A stretch of DNA of 64,000 bases from Eukaryota sp. TZLM1-RC (taxonomy: Eukaryota; Metamonada: BaSk clade): contig JAUPSS010000011.1 in NCBI GenBank assembly GCA_040285825.1, forward strand, positions 755,658-819,657, given 5' to 3'. The stretch's first letter is position 1. The number at the start of each line of letters is the position of its first letter. Positions 22,879 through 32,899 of the stretch are shown one piece after another. A program made the position numbers and the translations under genes. The notes below the pieces were generated by a model. It searched no databases. It was not told where the DNA came from and was given only the letters and a program-made list of their open reading frames with translations.

Positions 22879-25017
22879 CTACAAGTATACCTGTCTATCT
22901 CCACCTTTTACATGTTCTTCCATCACCGCCAACATATTCAATGAAGTATTTCGATCTCTTTTCCACAATTTTTCGCATGATTTACACATGGTAAGCCCGT
23001 GACGAATAGACATCTCATGCCTTTTCCATGGCCTAGGTTCTCTGCACCATCGGAATGTTTCAACTATTTTCTCCGCTTTCTTACAGTTGAAACAACAGCA
23101 ACTGGTTCGAAACTCATCAATTAAAAAGACGTTATAACCAGCCTTTTTGAATAGAATTCTCAAACCTTTTCCCAGGGTAGGTTCTTTGAATTTCATGTGT
23201 TTTCGTTGTTCCCAGTCTCCGATTCCATTAATTACTTGACCTGGATCACCGATTACTGATTTGAATCTCTGAATAATTTTCGCCTCAGATCTTGTGCGAT
23301 TAATCTCAGCCCACCATCTTAGTTTCCTAAATATTTTTTGATGATAGGCTTCACCAACAATACTATTCACATAATTCTTTTGTTTAATATACTCCATAAA
23401 TCTATCAAATCTGCAGCTTTTGGAATTGAATTGGGATAATGTTGCCTCCCATTCTGCTTCAGAATTAGTCGTGTGATCATTATTTCTCAAATTTAATGAG
23501 TAATCAATTTCGTGGGGAATATTGATTTCTTGAGGTACTTTTCCTCTTAATAAACTAATTGTTCTTTCAGTCATTTGATTAATTATACTGCTGTTTAAAT
23601 CCATCCTTTGTTGTTGCACTTCTGATGGTTCATAATTGGATCGATCAATCACTCTACCAGTAGAGTTACTTATTGTGATAAGAGTGTGGTTCCGTATGCT
23701 GTCTCTTGTTCTTTGAATTTGGAACTTTTCGACTCAAATCTTCGTTGATTTTGAGTGTACCTGAAATGAACATATTCATCTCTTTCAGGTTTCTTGGAAT
23801 GAGTCATTCCAGTAGCTAAATTGGCAGAAGAATAGAGTAGATCAGATTTCCCAGGATCAGCAGCAGCAAGGGTCTCATCTTGAAATTCTGAAGGATTGAT
23901 GCTGTGATCATCAATATATTTTTCTTTATCTTTCAATTCTTTTGCAGTTAATTTGTATTTTTTCAAGTCAATTCTAGATTGAATGAATGATACTGCTATT
24001 CCATCAGGCTCGATGCTAGACATGATGTACTTTGAACTATCTGAAGAAAATTCAGTGTTTTTAATCTCATCCATTCTCAAAAAGCTATTCCATAAAACCA
24101 AATCAGCAGCTTGATTATTGCACTGGTAGGAGGACTTTAGACCACGAACGTCCTTGAATTTGGCAAAGAACAATTCCAATAAACTTGTCTTGTCAATTCT
24201 GATATACGAGGGAATACAAGAATTCTTCAAAGGCAGAGCATGAAAGAGTTTACTCTCCTCATCTTCTAAATAATTATAATATAAAACATTGCCCTCAAAT
24301 AATAATTTGATTTTGATGAAAACACAAATTTTGAATATTTTCCCCTTTTGCAATTACTGGGAAGTAAAAGAGATTTCCGGTCATTAATGAAAAGCGAAGT
24401 AATTGATGAGACTTTGTTTCTCATTGCAAAAGTTTTGCCATCAATATCTCTACAACCTTCTAGAAGGAGAGATTTAACTTTGCTGATGAATGATGAGAAG
24501 TTTTTCTTATTCTGTTTTTTCAAAACGTTGTTGTTTCTCTTAACATCATAGAAAACATCAACAAACGAATCCAAGTAATCAAAGTAATGCTCTTGGATGT
24601 TATATTTTGAATTCACAATCAGTTTGTCAATTGTGTAATACAAAATATTACTGAGTCCTTTCTTGATAAAAGTTTTGGAACAAGTTTATCTTTAAAGTGT
24701 TGGTTATAGAATTCCAACAACGGGGCACAGCGAGAACTTTGCATTGGGTTAGGGGAACTTTTCTCCTCACTTTGAGACGTGACCAAATAAAAGCGTCAAG
24801 AAAAAATTTCATTTTTGGTAAAATATTATTAGGGTTGAAGTCAAAAAGATGCAAATAATAACCACAAATGAATTCTACATCAACATTAAACCAACATTAG
24901 AAATTTCCTGACACCTAATTACTGCCTCATCGATCACCTCAAGCACCTCGGATCTCTGATGACATTTTTTAGACTGTCCTCATAACCATCATAAGCTTTA
25001 TGTTTAACATTTTCCAT
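22879..25017 (-). pseudogene. Fanzor-type RNA-guided nuclease (TnpB-like), N-terminal half frameshifted
   Basis: Read from a candidate ATG at 25017, this locus encodes about 710 residues spread over several frames, a normal Fanzor length. Near the start DEAVIRCQEIS resembles the Fanzor N-terminal region. Then come LLEFYNQHF, GLSNILYYTIDKLIV...NIQEHYFDYLDSFV and LFHALPLKNSCIPSYIRID, all typical in order and spacing. The segment around PDGIAVSF matches the usual TDG-v-v-f position. RuvC-I is AADPGKSD (Asp codon 23856-23858). RuvC-II is LIDEFRTS (Glu codon 23113-23115), after GIGDWEQ. The zinc ribbon pairs are CFNC and CKSC. RuvC-III is KRDRNTSLN (Asp codon 22954-22956). All three catalytic acids are present. 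The C-terminal 257 codons (23652-22879) are unbroken. I count about six frameshifts, near 23690, 24300, 24665, 24750, 24870 and 24935. Known Fanzors cut DNA guided by an RNA encoded at the 3' end of the gene. Decay is likely; base-calling errors are possible, but the LINE and methyltransferase frames nearby are clean. Confidence 0.85.
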
Positions 25018-25878
25018 AAATTGGTGATTGTAAAAAGAAATTAAATAATTTCATGGTTAAATTTGTATACCTCAAACAATAAACTGCAACTGCAGTTATT
25101 CTTTGGGATAAGAAAAAATCTGAGAAGGGATCATTTTCTTGAACCTTCCAATACTTTGCAAAATACTGAGGATCAAGGGCAATTTTACTTTCCCCTAATA
25201 AAATTTTAGAAACTGTGTTTAGTTTGCGTGGTTGATAATAATTTGTGTAAATACTACAAGTATCAACAACAAATCGACCAGCAATTAAGGGGTTCAAGTG
25301 TTTGTGATTCAATTCTATTAAATTTAAGTTGTAGTGATAAACCCATTCACTAGCATCAATTTCAACCTTAAAAAGGTCCTCATTTTCAGAACGTTTCCTA
25401 ATATGTTGGATGTCAAATTTGACAATACTGAAACCACATATTATATGAGGATTATAAGATCCTAAAATTTTTTAAATGATGTTAGCAATTCTTGTTCAGA
25501 GGAATAATGATATAAAGTGATATTTTCATCATCAACTTTGCAATAATGTTCATTTTGTGTTGTTGACTTTTCTACAAGATCGCAAAAACAAAGATTTAAT
25601 TCAATCTGTTCTCGAGTAAAAATACGAGAAACGGAATTTGCAACAATCTTTCTTGTAGATTGACAGTAAGAGATGGAATGTTCTCTTGCAGAAATGACAA
25701 TTATTTCATCCTCATCACTGAGCTTATTACCCAACACCAAAGTTTCAATAACAAAATGTAAAATTCTGAGAGTAAATTGTGATTTTACATTGAATGGTGT
25801 CACTAAAGGGAATTTGTATCGAGTCAGCGGATTTTCATTGAAGAGTGTTTTTACACGTTTCAAAGTGTTATTATACAT
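25004..25878 (-). pseudogene. Family-B DNA polymerase 3'-5' exonuclease domain, truncated and mutated
   Basis: An ATG-started frame (25878-25462) and a second frame after one shift (to 25004) read as the exonuclease domain of a delta-type or large-virus-type family-B polymerase. Exo I is LRILHFVIET, where the family has a DIE core; here the first Asp is Val (GTT for GAT). The stretch up to SSEQELLTSFKKF and ILGSYNPHIICGF...KFDIQHIRKR matches the Exo II region with its Asp kept. GRFVVDT...LNTVSKILLGESK is the next conserved block. Exo III, YCLRYTNLTMKL, has Tyr where the family has the catalytic Asp (TAT for GAT). The polymerase domain is absent. The fragment ends where the Fanzor frame begins (25017), with a 14-bp overlap. 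Confidence 0.75.
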
Positions 25879-26402
25879 CAGTTACCGATCAATACCTTGA
25901 TGAATCAATTACTATTTTTAATCACACTTTGTGTGATTTACTCTAGTCAAAAATCTGCGTTAAGCAAATCGCAATAGTTCATACCACTAATGATAATGTT
26001 TACACAATTCTTTTTGTTCGATTGATTCAAACATCTCAATTATTAGAACATTCGTAGTTCATTTAGGATAACGTTGCTACACACAATGAAATTGATTCAT
26101 TTTTTTCTAAATTTCACAGATTTTACTTTTGTTCAAAATTATCACAGCTCCTGGCCTAGATTGTTCTCCATTGATAACTCTACACTCATCTCTACACCAA
26201 TCTACACTACCTAGAACACTAGTTAATTTGAGGTATTGAGTTAAAAAATTGCAACAATAATTAACAATAACTTGTGAGGGCTTGGATTTTAATGTTCGTC
26301 TTAACTCGGCCAAAAAAATAATCCCGTTTTCGCAAATTTTCTGTTAAATGCCCAAAACAGTTGCTCTTCGTGTTTAATTACTCAGATTCTTCTATTTTCT
26401 TC
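25879..26402. other. Intergenic DNA; short unrecognised minus-strand frame
   Basis: Nothing recognisable lies here. A 68-codon minus-strand frame (26313-26107) has no ATG start and contains Cys-rich SVDWCRDEC; I cannot assign it. It could be the worn 5' continuation of the polymerase relic, but I see no family motif. Confidence 0.5.
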
Positions 26403-26765
26403 GAATTTTCTTGTACAATGCGCCTTCGTTGGTTTTATTTGGCCTGATAACGTGCCTCATAATTTGATTTGTAAATGTGGATCAAAAATTTCTCCAAATC
26501 ATTTATTCAATTGTAAACATTTTATTACTTTCCGATCAAAAGTTCATGATGCATTAAGAGATCAACTCTATTGTATGTCAAAATCACTGTTTCCTATTTA
26601 GAACCATTACTTTCCCGTCTGGTTGATGAAGACACTTTGAATTCGTTTGGTCGAAATAGACGTGATTTAATGCTTGAAGGTCTTGAAGGTACTTCCATTG
26701 TTACAGATGTGAGATCTACTGATGTATGTAATTATTCTTTTATTCAAATGGCTCAATCAAAATAA
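26403..26765 (+). mobile_element. Group-A LINE (A1-like) C-terminal fragment
   Basis: The plus strand reads IWPDNVPHNLICKCG...HLFNCKHF, then KVHDALRDQLYCM, a frame break, and NRRDLMLEGLEGTSIVTDV in frame 26571-26765. This is the finger plus endonuclease-like motif of A1, diverged from the 28433-30865 copy. Both ends are cut off. Confidence 0.8.
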
Positions 26766-26829
26766 AGAGACCCCTTAACTGTCTCCGAAAAAGACAAAAC
26801 TTCTTTTTTACGTAATCATTTTTTTGTAG

Positions 26830-27316
26830 CACAAAATTGGGAGGCCTAGATTTTCACAAATCTAAATATTTGTGTAAAGCTGCCTTTATTGGTGGAGGCA
26901 AAAATTTCATTTTTGAATTTTTGAATCGTTTTCCTGAAAAATTCTGCAAAATTCAAGAAAAATTCATGGTGTGGTTGAACTGATATGAGGATATGAGTAT
27001 ATTTACCTGAATAACAAATTCTGAGAAAGAAGAATTTGAGATGTTTTTCTATGTTTAAATCTTAAGGAACAGCAAGTTCCTGTTCAAAATTTGCTTCAAA
27101 AGAGATGAAAGTTGATTTCAAATTTCATTAAAATTTCCTATATAACAACCTAAGAAACGAAATCCTGATTCATAATAGTTGATGAAAGGAACAATTAGAC
27201 CATCAATAATGAGTTCAGCAGGGTCTCTACCAAACAATAAACATATGGAAATGTTTAATGAAAGACCAATTTCATAATAGCACTGTTGAACAACTTTAGC
27301 AATTTTTCTCAATGAT
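26830..27316. mobile_element. Scrambled group-A LINE fragments (A/A4) in opposite orientations
   Basis: The plus strand at 26833-26985 reads GGLDFHKSKYLCKAAFIGGGKNF, the group-A linker signature. The minus strand at 27312-27118 reads KIAKVVQQCYYEIGLSLNIS...FRFLGCYIGNF, the RT region just after motif C. The section from about 26935 to 27316 recurs at about 32145-32520, where the RT fragment is longer. Confidence 0.75.
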
Positions 27317-28140
27317 CATGGTAAGTGGAAACTTGTTAGTCACAGAATTTCTGTTTTCAGTGTTTAAAATCATCAATAAAAGAGTACCACTATTTCAACG
27401 ACTGTTCAACAAGATGAAAATTGCGGTGTTAAGGATGATTTGCCTGATTAACAACAACATGCAGATTTATAACTCATTCTCTTTGTTGGGTGGACACCCA
27501 ACGAATATATGATGAAATGCAGTGTTTAATGCTATAGTTTAAAGCACTTGCTATATGTTGTTGTTCCCATTGGTATTCATTCATTATTTTGAATTCAAAA
27601 CAGGAATTTCAGCTGAAAAATAAAAGATAGTGGTAAATAATTGAAAAGAAGGCTCAAACCTATTCCGTATTCCGAAAAATTGAACCCATAAATTATAATG
27701 ACTAAAAAATGGCGAATTTTCAAAACCCCGTCAAAATTTACCATTATTTTTCGCCTCTCATAATTTTAAATATCGGTAAAGACAAAGAAAGAGGTACAAT
27801 AAGAAGACCACTATTGATTTCAAAATCAACCATAAAGGTAGCACTATAGAGTGGTTGTTGAATGTGAGAAAGGGAAGTCACAAAATTTATTATTTATTGA
27901 TCAAACAAACGGACTACAAAAATTGGGGAATTTTTGAAACCTTGGCAAAATCCGCCATATTTGATGTGTCCTTTAAGAGAAAGGGGGTGTAGCTCAATTG
28001 GTAGAGCGCACGCTTAGCATGCGTGAGGTACGGGGATCGAAACCCTGCATCTCCACTTTTATGTACCTTAACTACTGTGAAAAAACATCGCCCAATTGAT
28101 GATATATTTAGTCTCTACAAACGTTTGTATTTCATTAAAA
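27317..28140. repeat. ~0.8-kb duplicated segment carrying tRNA-Ala, copy 1
   Basis: The sequence from CATGGTAAGTGGAAACTTG through the tRNA-Ala gene and about 85 bp beyond is repeated in the same orientation at 34448-35275, with scattered substitutions and small indels. Apart from the tRNA it holds no convincing gene; short frames in it (for example 27312-27512) contain differences typical of drift. Confidence 0.92.
27983..28055 (+). tRNA. tRNA-Ala (AGC), copy 1
   Basis: Acceptor GGGGGTG pairs with CATCTCC (with G-T pairs) and leaves A73. The D arm is GCTCAATTGGTAGAGC. Anticodon stem CACGC/GCGTG encloses loop TTAGCAT, anticodon AGC. The T arm is CGGGG ATCGAAA CCCTG. There is no intron. A TTTT run follows at 28057-28060. 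The gene body is identical in the second copy at 35120. Confidence 0.95.
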
Positions 28141-28400
28141 AAATATTTATTGAACATGCACACTTAATAAAATTAATTCATAACTAATGGGACGAAAATC
28201 ATTGAACCAAGATTTCCTCCACAAAATCTTGATCCGCTTGCTATCTAGCTAAAGCTTCTCTAATTCGACTAAAAAATCGAGGTAATCTATTAATAATGGC
28301 AAATTATATCCAAGAGCGTTATACAAAATATCAATTCTTTTCATTGTTTTTTTGAACCATTTTTTGGAAGTCATTCAACTCGACTGTTTTAAATCAAGAT
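28141..28400 (-). mobile_element. Group-A LINE (A2) 3' end downstream of tRNA-Ala
   Basis: This is the A2 3' tail (TATTTATTGAACATGCACAC on the plus strand) and the last ~70 codons in minus orientation. It is cut at about 28400 by the A1 element that follows. The same tail lies at the same distance from the second tRNA-Ala copy, so it was part of the duplicated unit. Confidence 0.82.
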
Positions 28401-28432
28401 CTGTTTTTTTAATTATTAATTTTATTAAAAAC

Positions 28433-30865
28433 CTATAAATCAACATCTAAATAATCCATCTCTCCCAAAACAAGAACACTAGATGCAACTCTCTCATAGT
28501 GAGATCCAAAAGAAAGCAAAGCATCAGAAACCATCTTCAACATCCCCTTAAAAATACAAAACACTATTCTATTTTGCCAAAACAATCTGTTGAAATTTCT
28601 GTTAGTTCTTCTCTTTACAATCATTTCAAAATCTTCCAAAAAACGTATAGCCGTTGGAGCAAGTGAACCAAAAAGAGAAAATACAAATGGATACAAATTG
28701 TATTTTGCATGCTGTTGACTGGCCAATTTAAACAAAGGTTCATTGTATATTTTGATTTTGAAATTTTCAGCATTTGAAAGAGGATTATGAATTTCAGAAT
28801 TAACAAGCCTTTCATTTGAGGCATTACAAGGATCAACAGACAATACATCCAATAAAATGAAGCTTCCATCTAATCCAGGTAATGTTACATCACCTCTATT
28901 ATTCTTATGAAAATCATCTTCAGTATCAAACGGATTTGACAACAGAGGTTCCAAGAAGGATTCAATTCTATGAGATTTACACATACAATATAACTGGTCT
29001 CTTACAGCATCATGAACCTTGCTTCTAAAAGTAATAAAATGTTTACAATTTAAAAAATGAGTAATTGTAACTTTTCGAGAACATTTACAAATTAAATTAT
29101 GAGGTAAATTATCAGGCCAGATAAAGGAACGAAATCTCATATTCAGAGTCCAAGCAGAATCGGATAAGAGAGTACCATAAACTTGTGGAATTGTTGTTAC
29201 TAAGGCAGAAGAAATACTATCACACATATCTTGTAAAAGATTTGCAAAAGCGGGATTCTTTTCCTTGGCCAAGCCAAGTCTAACATCAAAATCCAAGCTT
29301 TCAAAAATCTTTGACAATTTTTGTTGAAGCTTTTTACAGCAAAACTGTAAATTAAAAAGAGATCGGTTTGGAATTTCTTGAATTGATTGAGGAAAACATT
29401 TGGTCCAAATTTGTGGCGGTAATTTTTCAAGTTCACAAGATAACTCATACAAATAGGGACTACAATTGGGAACTAACAGATGAGAATCATCAGGAAATCT
29501 ACGAGAAAATTCATAAATAAAATTCTTGCATCCACCCAAAAATGCTGATCCACACAAAATGGAAGATTTAGTAAATCCAATACCACCCACATTTGCTGAA
29601 GAAAATAAGTGATTTTTCAACATTCCTGGTTCTACATCCAATAAATCAGCAAAAAATTCTGTTCTCAATGAATTAAAAGAACGACAAAAATCTAATGCTA
29701 TGGAAGGAGCACAAGATCTCAAAATGTGGGTTATTCTCCCAGTGTAGCAAATTTTAAGCATGAAAAATTTAATATGTCTTTCTAAATCTAAAGAAGGAAT
29801 TGATTCAAGTTCAATTTCCATTTTCTCCATAATAACTTGTAATTCATTCTCAATTTGAGGCACAATTCCTAACCAACAACCGAAAAACTTAAAAGCATTA
29901 CTACTATAATTAGTAAAAGGGACAAAAGAATCGTTTATCGCGAGGTCTTGAGCAGAAGAGCCAATCAGAATACATTTGCTGGCATTAAGATGAAGCCCAA
30001 TATTTTCATATGAATCAGCAATTTCTTGAGCAACCAATTCTAGTAAATTAAATGAACCAATCAAGGATATATCATCCATATAAGCAACTATTTTTATAGA
30101 AGGGTATTTTTGCTTAATGATATTTAAAGTTTTGTGAATAGCTAAACAAAACAATAATGGGCCTAAAGGATCTCCCTGCTTCACTCCAGAAGATGATTTA
30201 AGACCAAATGAATTATAAATTAAATCTGATTCTTTCCCATAAAAATGGTAGAAAAAACTCGATAGCTCAGGAAAATCAGATTTAATAACTTCAAAAATTG
30301 CTTCTCGCTTTACAGAATTAAAAGCATTTTTAAAGTCGAGATTAAAAATAAAATTATTTTCCTCTGCATTAAAAAAGGTATCAGAGGCAATAGCAGCAAC
30401 AGAAGCACCATCAATTGTTTTGATTCCAAATTGATAAGGATTCAAAAATGTAGAAGCTTTGTCTTTGACACGATCGAAGACAATTGATGCTAGCAAACGA
30501 GAAAGAGATTCACCAACAGCAATTGGGCGTATTCCTTCAGGTTTGATTCCGTTTCCAGGCTTTACTAAAGCAATCAGACGTGCTGCGAGTAATTCAAATG
30601 GAGGATTAATTTTCAAAACAATCAATTGTTGAAAATAGTGGGCTAGATCATCAGCAATTTCGGGAGCGCTGGAACACGCTATTTTTAACAGATCAAAAGA
30701 AATTCCAGATGGGCCTGCTGCTTTCCCCTTTGGCAATTTTTGAATAGCTTTAAGAACTTCAATTGCAGTAATAGGATTTTCAATCCAAAAAGGACACACT
30801 TCAGGCTTGCTGCACTTGAAATTTTCTTGAGGATGCAACTTTTGAAGTTTTTCAAGAAGAGCCAA
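28433..30865 (-). CDS. Group-A LINE (A1) protein: RT, zinc finger, endonuclease-like domain
   Basis: This is the longest frame in the window, 810 codons unbroken. There is no ATG at the upstream end because the element is 5'-truncated at 30865. RT fingers include KAAGPSGISFDLLK (~49-61) and GIRPIAVGES (~111-120). Motif A is NLDFKNAFNS (~175-184), motif B SSGVKQGDPLGP (~225-236) and motif C AYMDD (~261-265), with GLHLNASKC after it. A CKC-x7-H-x3-C finger lies at residues 593-607, followed by VHDAVRDQ. The endonuclease-like motif is NNRGDVTLPGLDG...LLDVLSVD (Asp 659 and Asp 673), with a Lys-Tyr at ~721. The order RT - finger - restriction-like endonuclease is that of R2/R4-type LINEs. The 3' end is at about 28401 with a T-rich tail on the plus strand. 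The catalytic motifs look intact, so this copy could encode active protein if a 5' end were present. Confidence 0.93.
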   Translation of the reverse strand: MALLEKLQKLHPQENFKCSKPEVCPFWIENPITAIEVLKAIQKLPKGKAAGPSGISFDLLKIACSSAPEIADDLAHYFQQLIVLKINPPFELLAARLIALVKPGNGIKPEGIRPIAVGESLSRLLASIVFDRVKDKASTFLNPYQFGIKTIDGASVAAIASDTFFNAEENNFIFNLDFKNAFNSVKREAIFEVIKSDFPELSSFFYHFYGKESDLIYNSFGLKSSSGVKQGDPLGPLLFCLAIHKTLNIIKQKYPSIKIVAYMDDISLIGSFNLLELVAQEIADSYENIGLHLNASKCILIGSSAQDLAINDSFVPFTNYSSNAFKFFGCWLGIVPQIENELQVIMEKMEIELESIPSLDLERHIKFFMLKICYTGRITHILRSCAPSIALDFCRSFNSLRTEFFADLLDVEPGMLKNHLFSSANVGGIGFTKSSILCGSAFLGGCKNFIYEFSRRFPDDSHLLVPNCSPYLYELSCELEKLPPQIWTKCFPQSIQEIPNRSLFNLQFCCKKLQQKLSKIFESLDFDVRLGLAKEKNPAFANLLQDMCDSISSALVTTIPQVYGTLLSDSAWTLNMRFRSFIWPDNLPHNLICKCSRKVTITHFLNCKHFITFRSKVHDAVRDQLYCMCKSHRIESFLEPLLSNPFDTEDDFHKNNRGDVTLPGLDGSFILLDVLSVDPCNASNERLVNSEIHNPLSNAENFKIKIYNEPLFKLASQQHAKYNLYPFVFSLFGSLAPTAIRFLEDFEMIVKRRTNRNFNRLFWQNRIVFCIFKGMLKMVSDALLSFGSHYERVASSVLVLGEMDYLDVDL

Positions 30866-32130
30866 TCACAATTATTGGGATGTAAAATGTTCCAAATTCC
30901 AGATCATGCTTATCTTAGTCCACATTATGGCGGTTTAGGTTGGACGAAGGCTTCTACTCTTACCTCGTTTGCTTTAATTGGTGGATGCAGAAATGCAATC
31001 TTTGAGTTTTCCGAAAGATTTGCAGATTGCGAAGATTTATTGATGGCAACGCAAAGTTCCACTGTTTTTGCATTAAATAAAGAAATTTCAAAAATTGATG
31101 TAGAAAAATGGAGTCGATGTTTTCCCCAATCATTAAATGGCAATATTCCAGAAAAGTATCTTTTAAATTTAAAATACACTCTTCGAACATTACAGAAACG
31201 ATTGACTGGAATGTATGAAAATGATCTTTATAATAATATATGCAGCTCGGCTGTTTTAAATCAAGATCTTCACTCATTGTTATTGGAAAAGGGTGTTTGT
31301 GAAAACAAGGCGTCAGATTCTTCACTTTTTGTAACCATTGTACCACGAAGATTTGGATTGTGTGCCACTAATGAAGCATTTGTAACAAAAATGAGATTAT
31401 ATTTGAACATCCCCATTAACCAATTATTATCAAAAGAAAAATGTATTTGTTCGAATTCACCTCAACTCACTTTGCTCCATGCTCTAAATTGCTCTAAATT
31501 GATAACTTATCGTTCTTCATTACATGATGCTGTATGAGACACTGTTTTCAATATGGCACAAACTGCAAGGATATCGTGTATCAAAGAGCCCCTGCTGAAG
31601 GAAACACTTTCTCTGAATAATTTTGGTTCTGATGATAGAGGTGATGTATACTGTGATTGGATTGATAATTCTGAAGCTATTGTTGACTTTGTCTCATGTA
31701 ATGTTGCAAACGATACTTTGGTTCACAGAAGAAAACTTAATCCTGTGGCTGCTCTGGATTTTAAAGCCAAAAAAAAACATAGAAAATATGATAAAGAAAT
31801 TGAAGATGCAAATGTCGATAGAAATACACAGCTGGATTTTATTGCTTTCCCATTTTCGATAAATGGAAGATTATCAGTTGAAGCAGAAACTTTTTTGGAT
31901 GACTTCCAAAAAATGGTTCAAGAAAAAAAAATGAAAAGATTTGATATTCTTTTATGGCGTTCTCGAATTCAATTTGCCATTATAAATAGATTACCTTGGT
32001 TTTTCAATCGAATAAGAGGAGCTTTAGCTAGACAGCAAGCAGATCAAGATTTGGTAGAGGAAATCTTGGTTCAATGATATTCATCCCATTAGTTATGAAT
32101 TAATTTAATTAAGTGTGCACGTTCAATAAA
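30866..32130 (+). mobile_element. 5'-truncated group-A LINE (A2), plus strand
   Basis: It starts exactly where the A1 frame ends, with SQLLGCKMFQIPDHAY, so the two LINEs lie 5' end to 5' end. It reads through GGLGWTKAS, the finger CICSNSPQLTLLHALNC, LHDAV, then a stop at 31535-31537 (TGA where related copies have AGA). Frame 31553-32077 continues with DDRGDVYCDWIDNSEAIVDF and the C-terminus. It ends in the A2 tail at about 32130. Confidence 0.87.
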
Positions 32131-32139
32131 TATTATTTT

Positions 32140-32880
32140 AAAAAATTCTGCAAAATTCAAGAGAAATTGATGGTGATGTTGAACGCAGGATATGAGTAAA
32201 TTTACCTGAATAACAAATTCTGAGAAAGAAGAATTTGAGATGTTTTTCTATGTTTAAATCTTAAGGAACAGCAAGTTCCTGTTCAAAATATGCTGAAAGA
32301 GATGAAAATTGATTTCGAATTTCATCAAAATTTCCTATATAACAACCTAAAAAACGAAATCCTGATTCATAATAGTTGATGAAAGGAACAATTAGATCAT
32401 CAACAATGAGTTCAGCAGGTTCTTTACCAATTAATAAACATTTGGAAATGTTTAATGAAAGACCAGTTTCATAAAAGCACTGTTGAACAACTTTAGCAAT
32501 TTTTCTCAATGAATCAATCGGACCAATTATTGAAATGTCATCCATATAAGCTGTTATTTCAATTTCTGGATATTTTTGTTTTAATTCACACATCAAAGGA
32601 TGAATAGCAAGGCAGAAAAAGCAAGGACCCAATGGATCACCTTGTGTAACACCAGATGATGATAAAAGATTAAAGTCCTCATAAACAAGTGTTGATTGAG
32701 AACCGTAGAAATGGTGAAAAAAGATTCAGCTTCTGGAAAATGATTTTGGAGCAAAGGCAATATTGATGACCTCTTAACGGCATTAAAGGCGTTTTTGAAA
32801 TCTAAATAAAAAATATAATTTGAATTATTGGAATTAAAAAAAACGTTGATTGTTGATTAGAAAATTGTTCTCTGATTAAT
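32140..32880 (-). mobile_element. Group-A LINE (A4) RT palm fragment
   Basis: The minus strand reads SSSGVTQGDPLGPCFFCLAIHP (motif B; Lys replaced by Thr), then AYMDDISIIG (motif C) and GLSLNISKCLLIG, ending in LSAYFEQELAVP (frame 32632-32261). A weak motif A region lies upstream near 32780. The 32145-32520 part is shared with 26935-27316. Both ends are missing. Confidence 0.82.
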
Positions 32881-32899
32881 AAAACGTTTTTTGTATTTA

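Noticed and set aside
22323-22904. Longer 193-codon version of the membrane protein
   Set aside because: The upstream 44 codons have no ATG, overlap the Fanzor 3' end and lack the composition of the rest; ATG 22772 fits better.
23652-23670. Introns explaining the frame changes in the Fanzor locus
   Set aside because: Homology continues across the joins without a gap, leaving no room for introns; single-base shifts explain the pattern.
25004-25878. Active proofreading exonuclease
   Set aside because: Two catalytic Asp positions are replaced (Val in Exo I, Tyr in Exo III), a frameshift interrupts the domain, and the polymerase part is missing.
30740-31537. 265-codon plus-strand frame as one protein from 30740
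   Set aside because: The part before 30866 is antisense of the A1 RT; only the sequence after the head-to-head junction is LINE A2.
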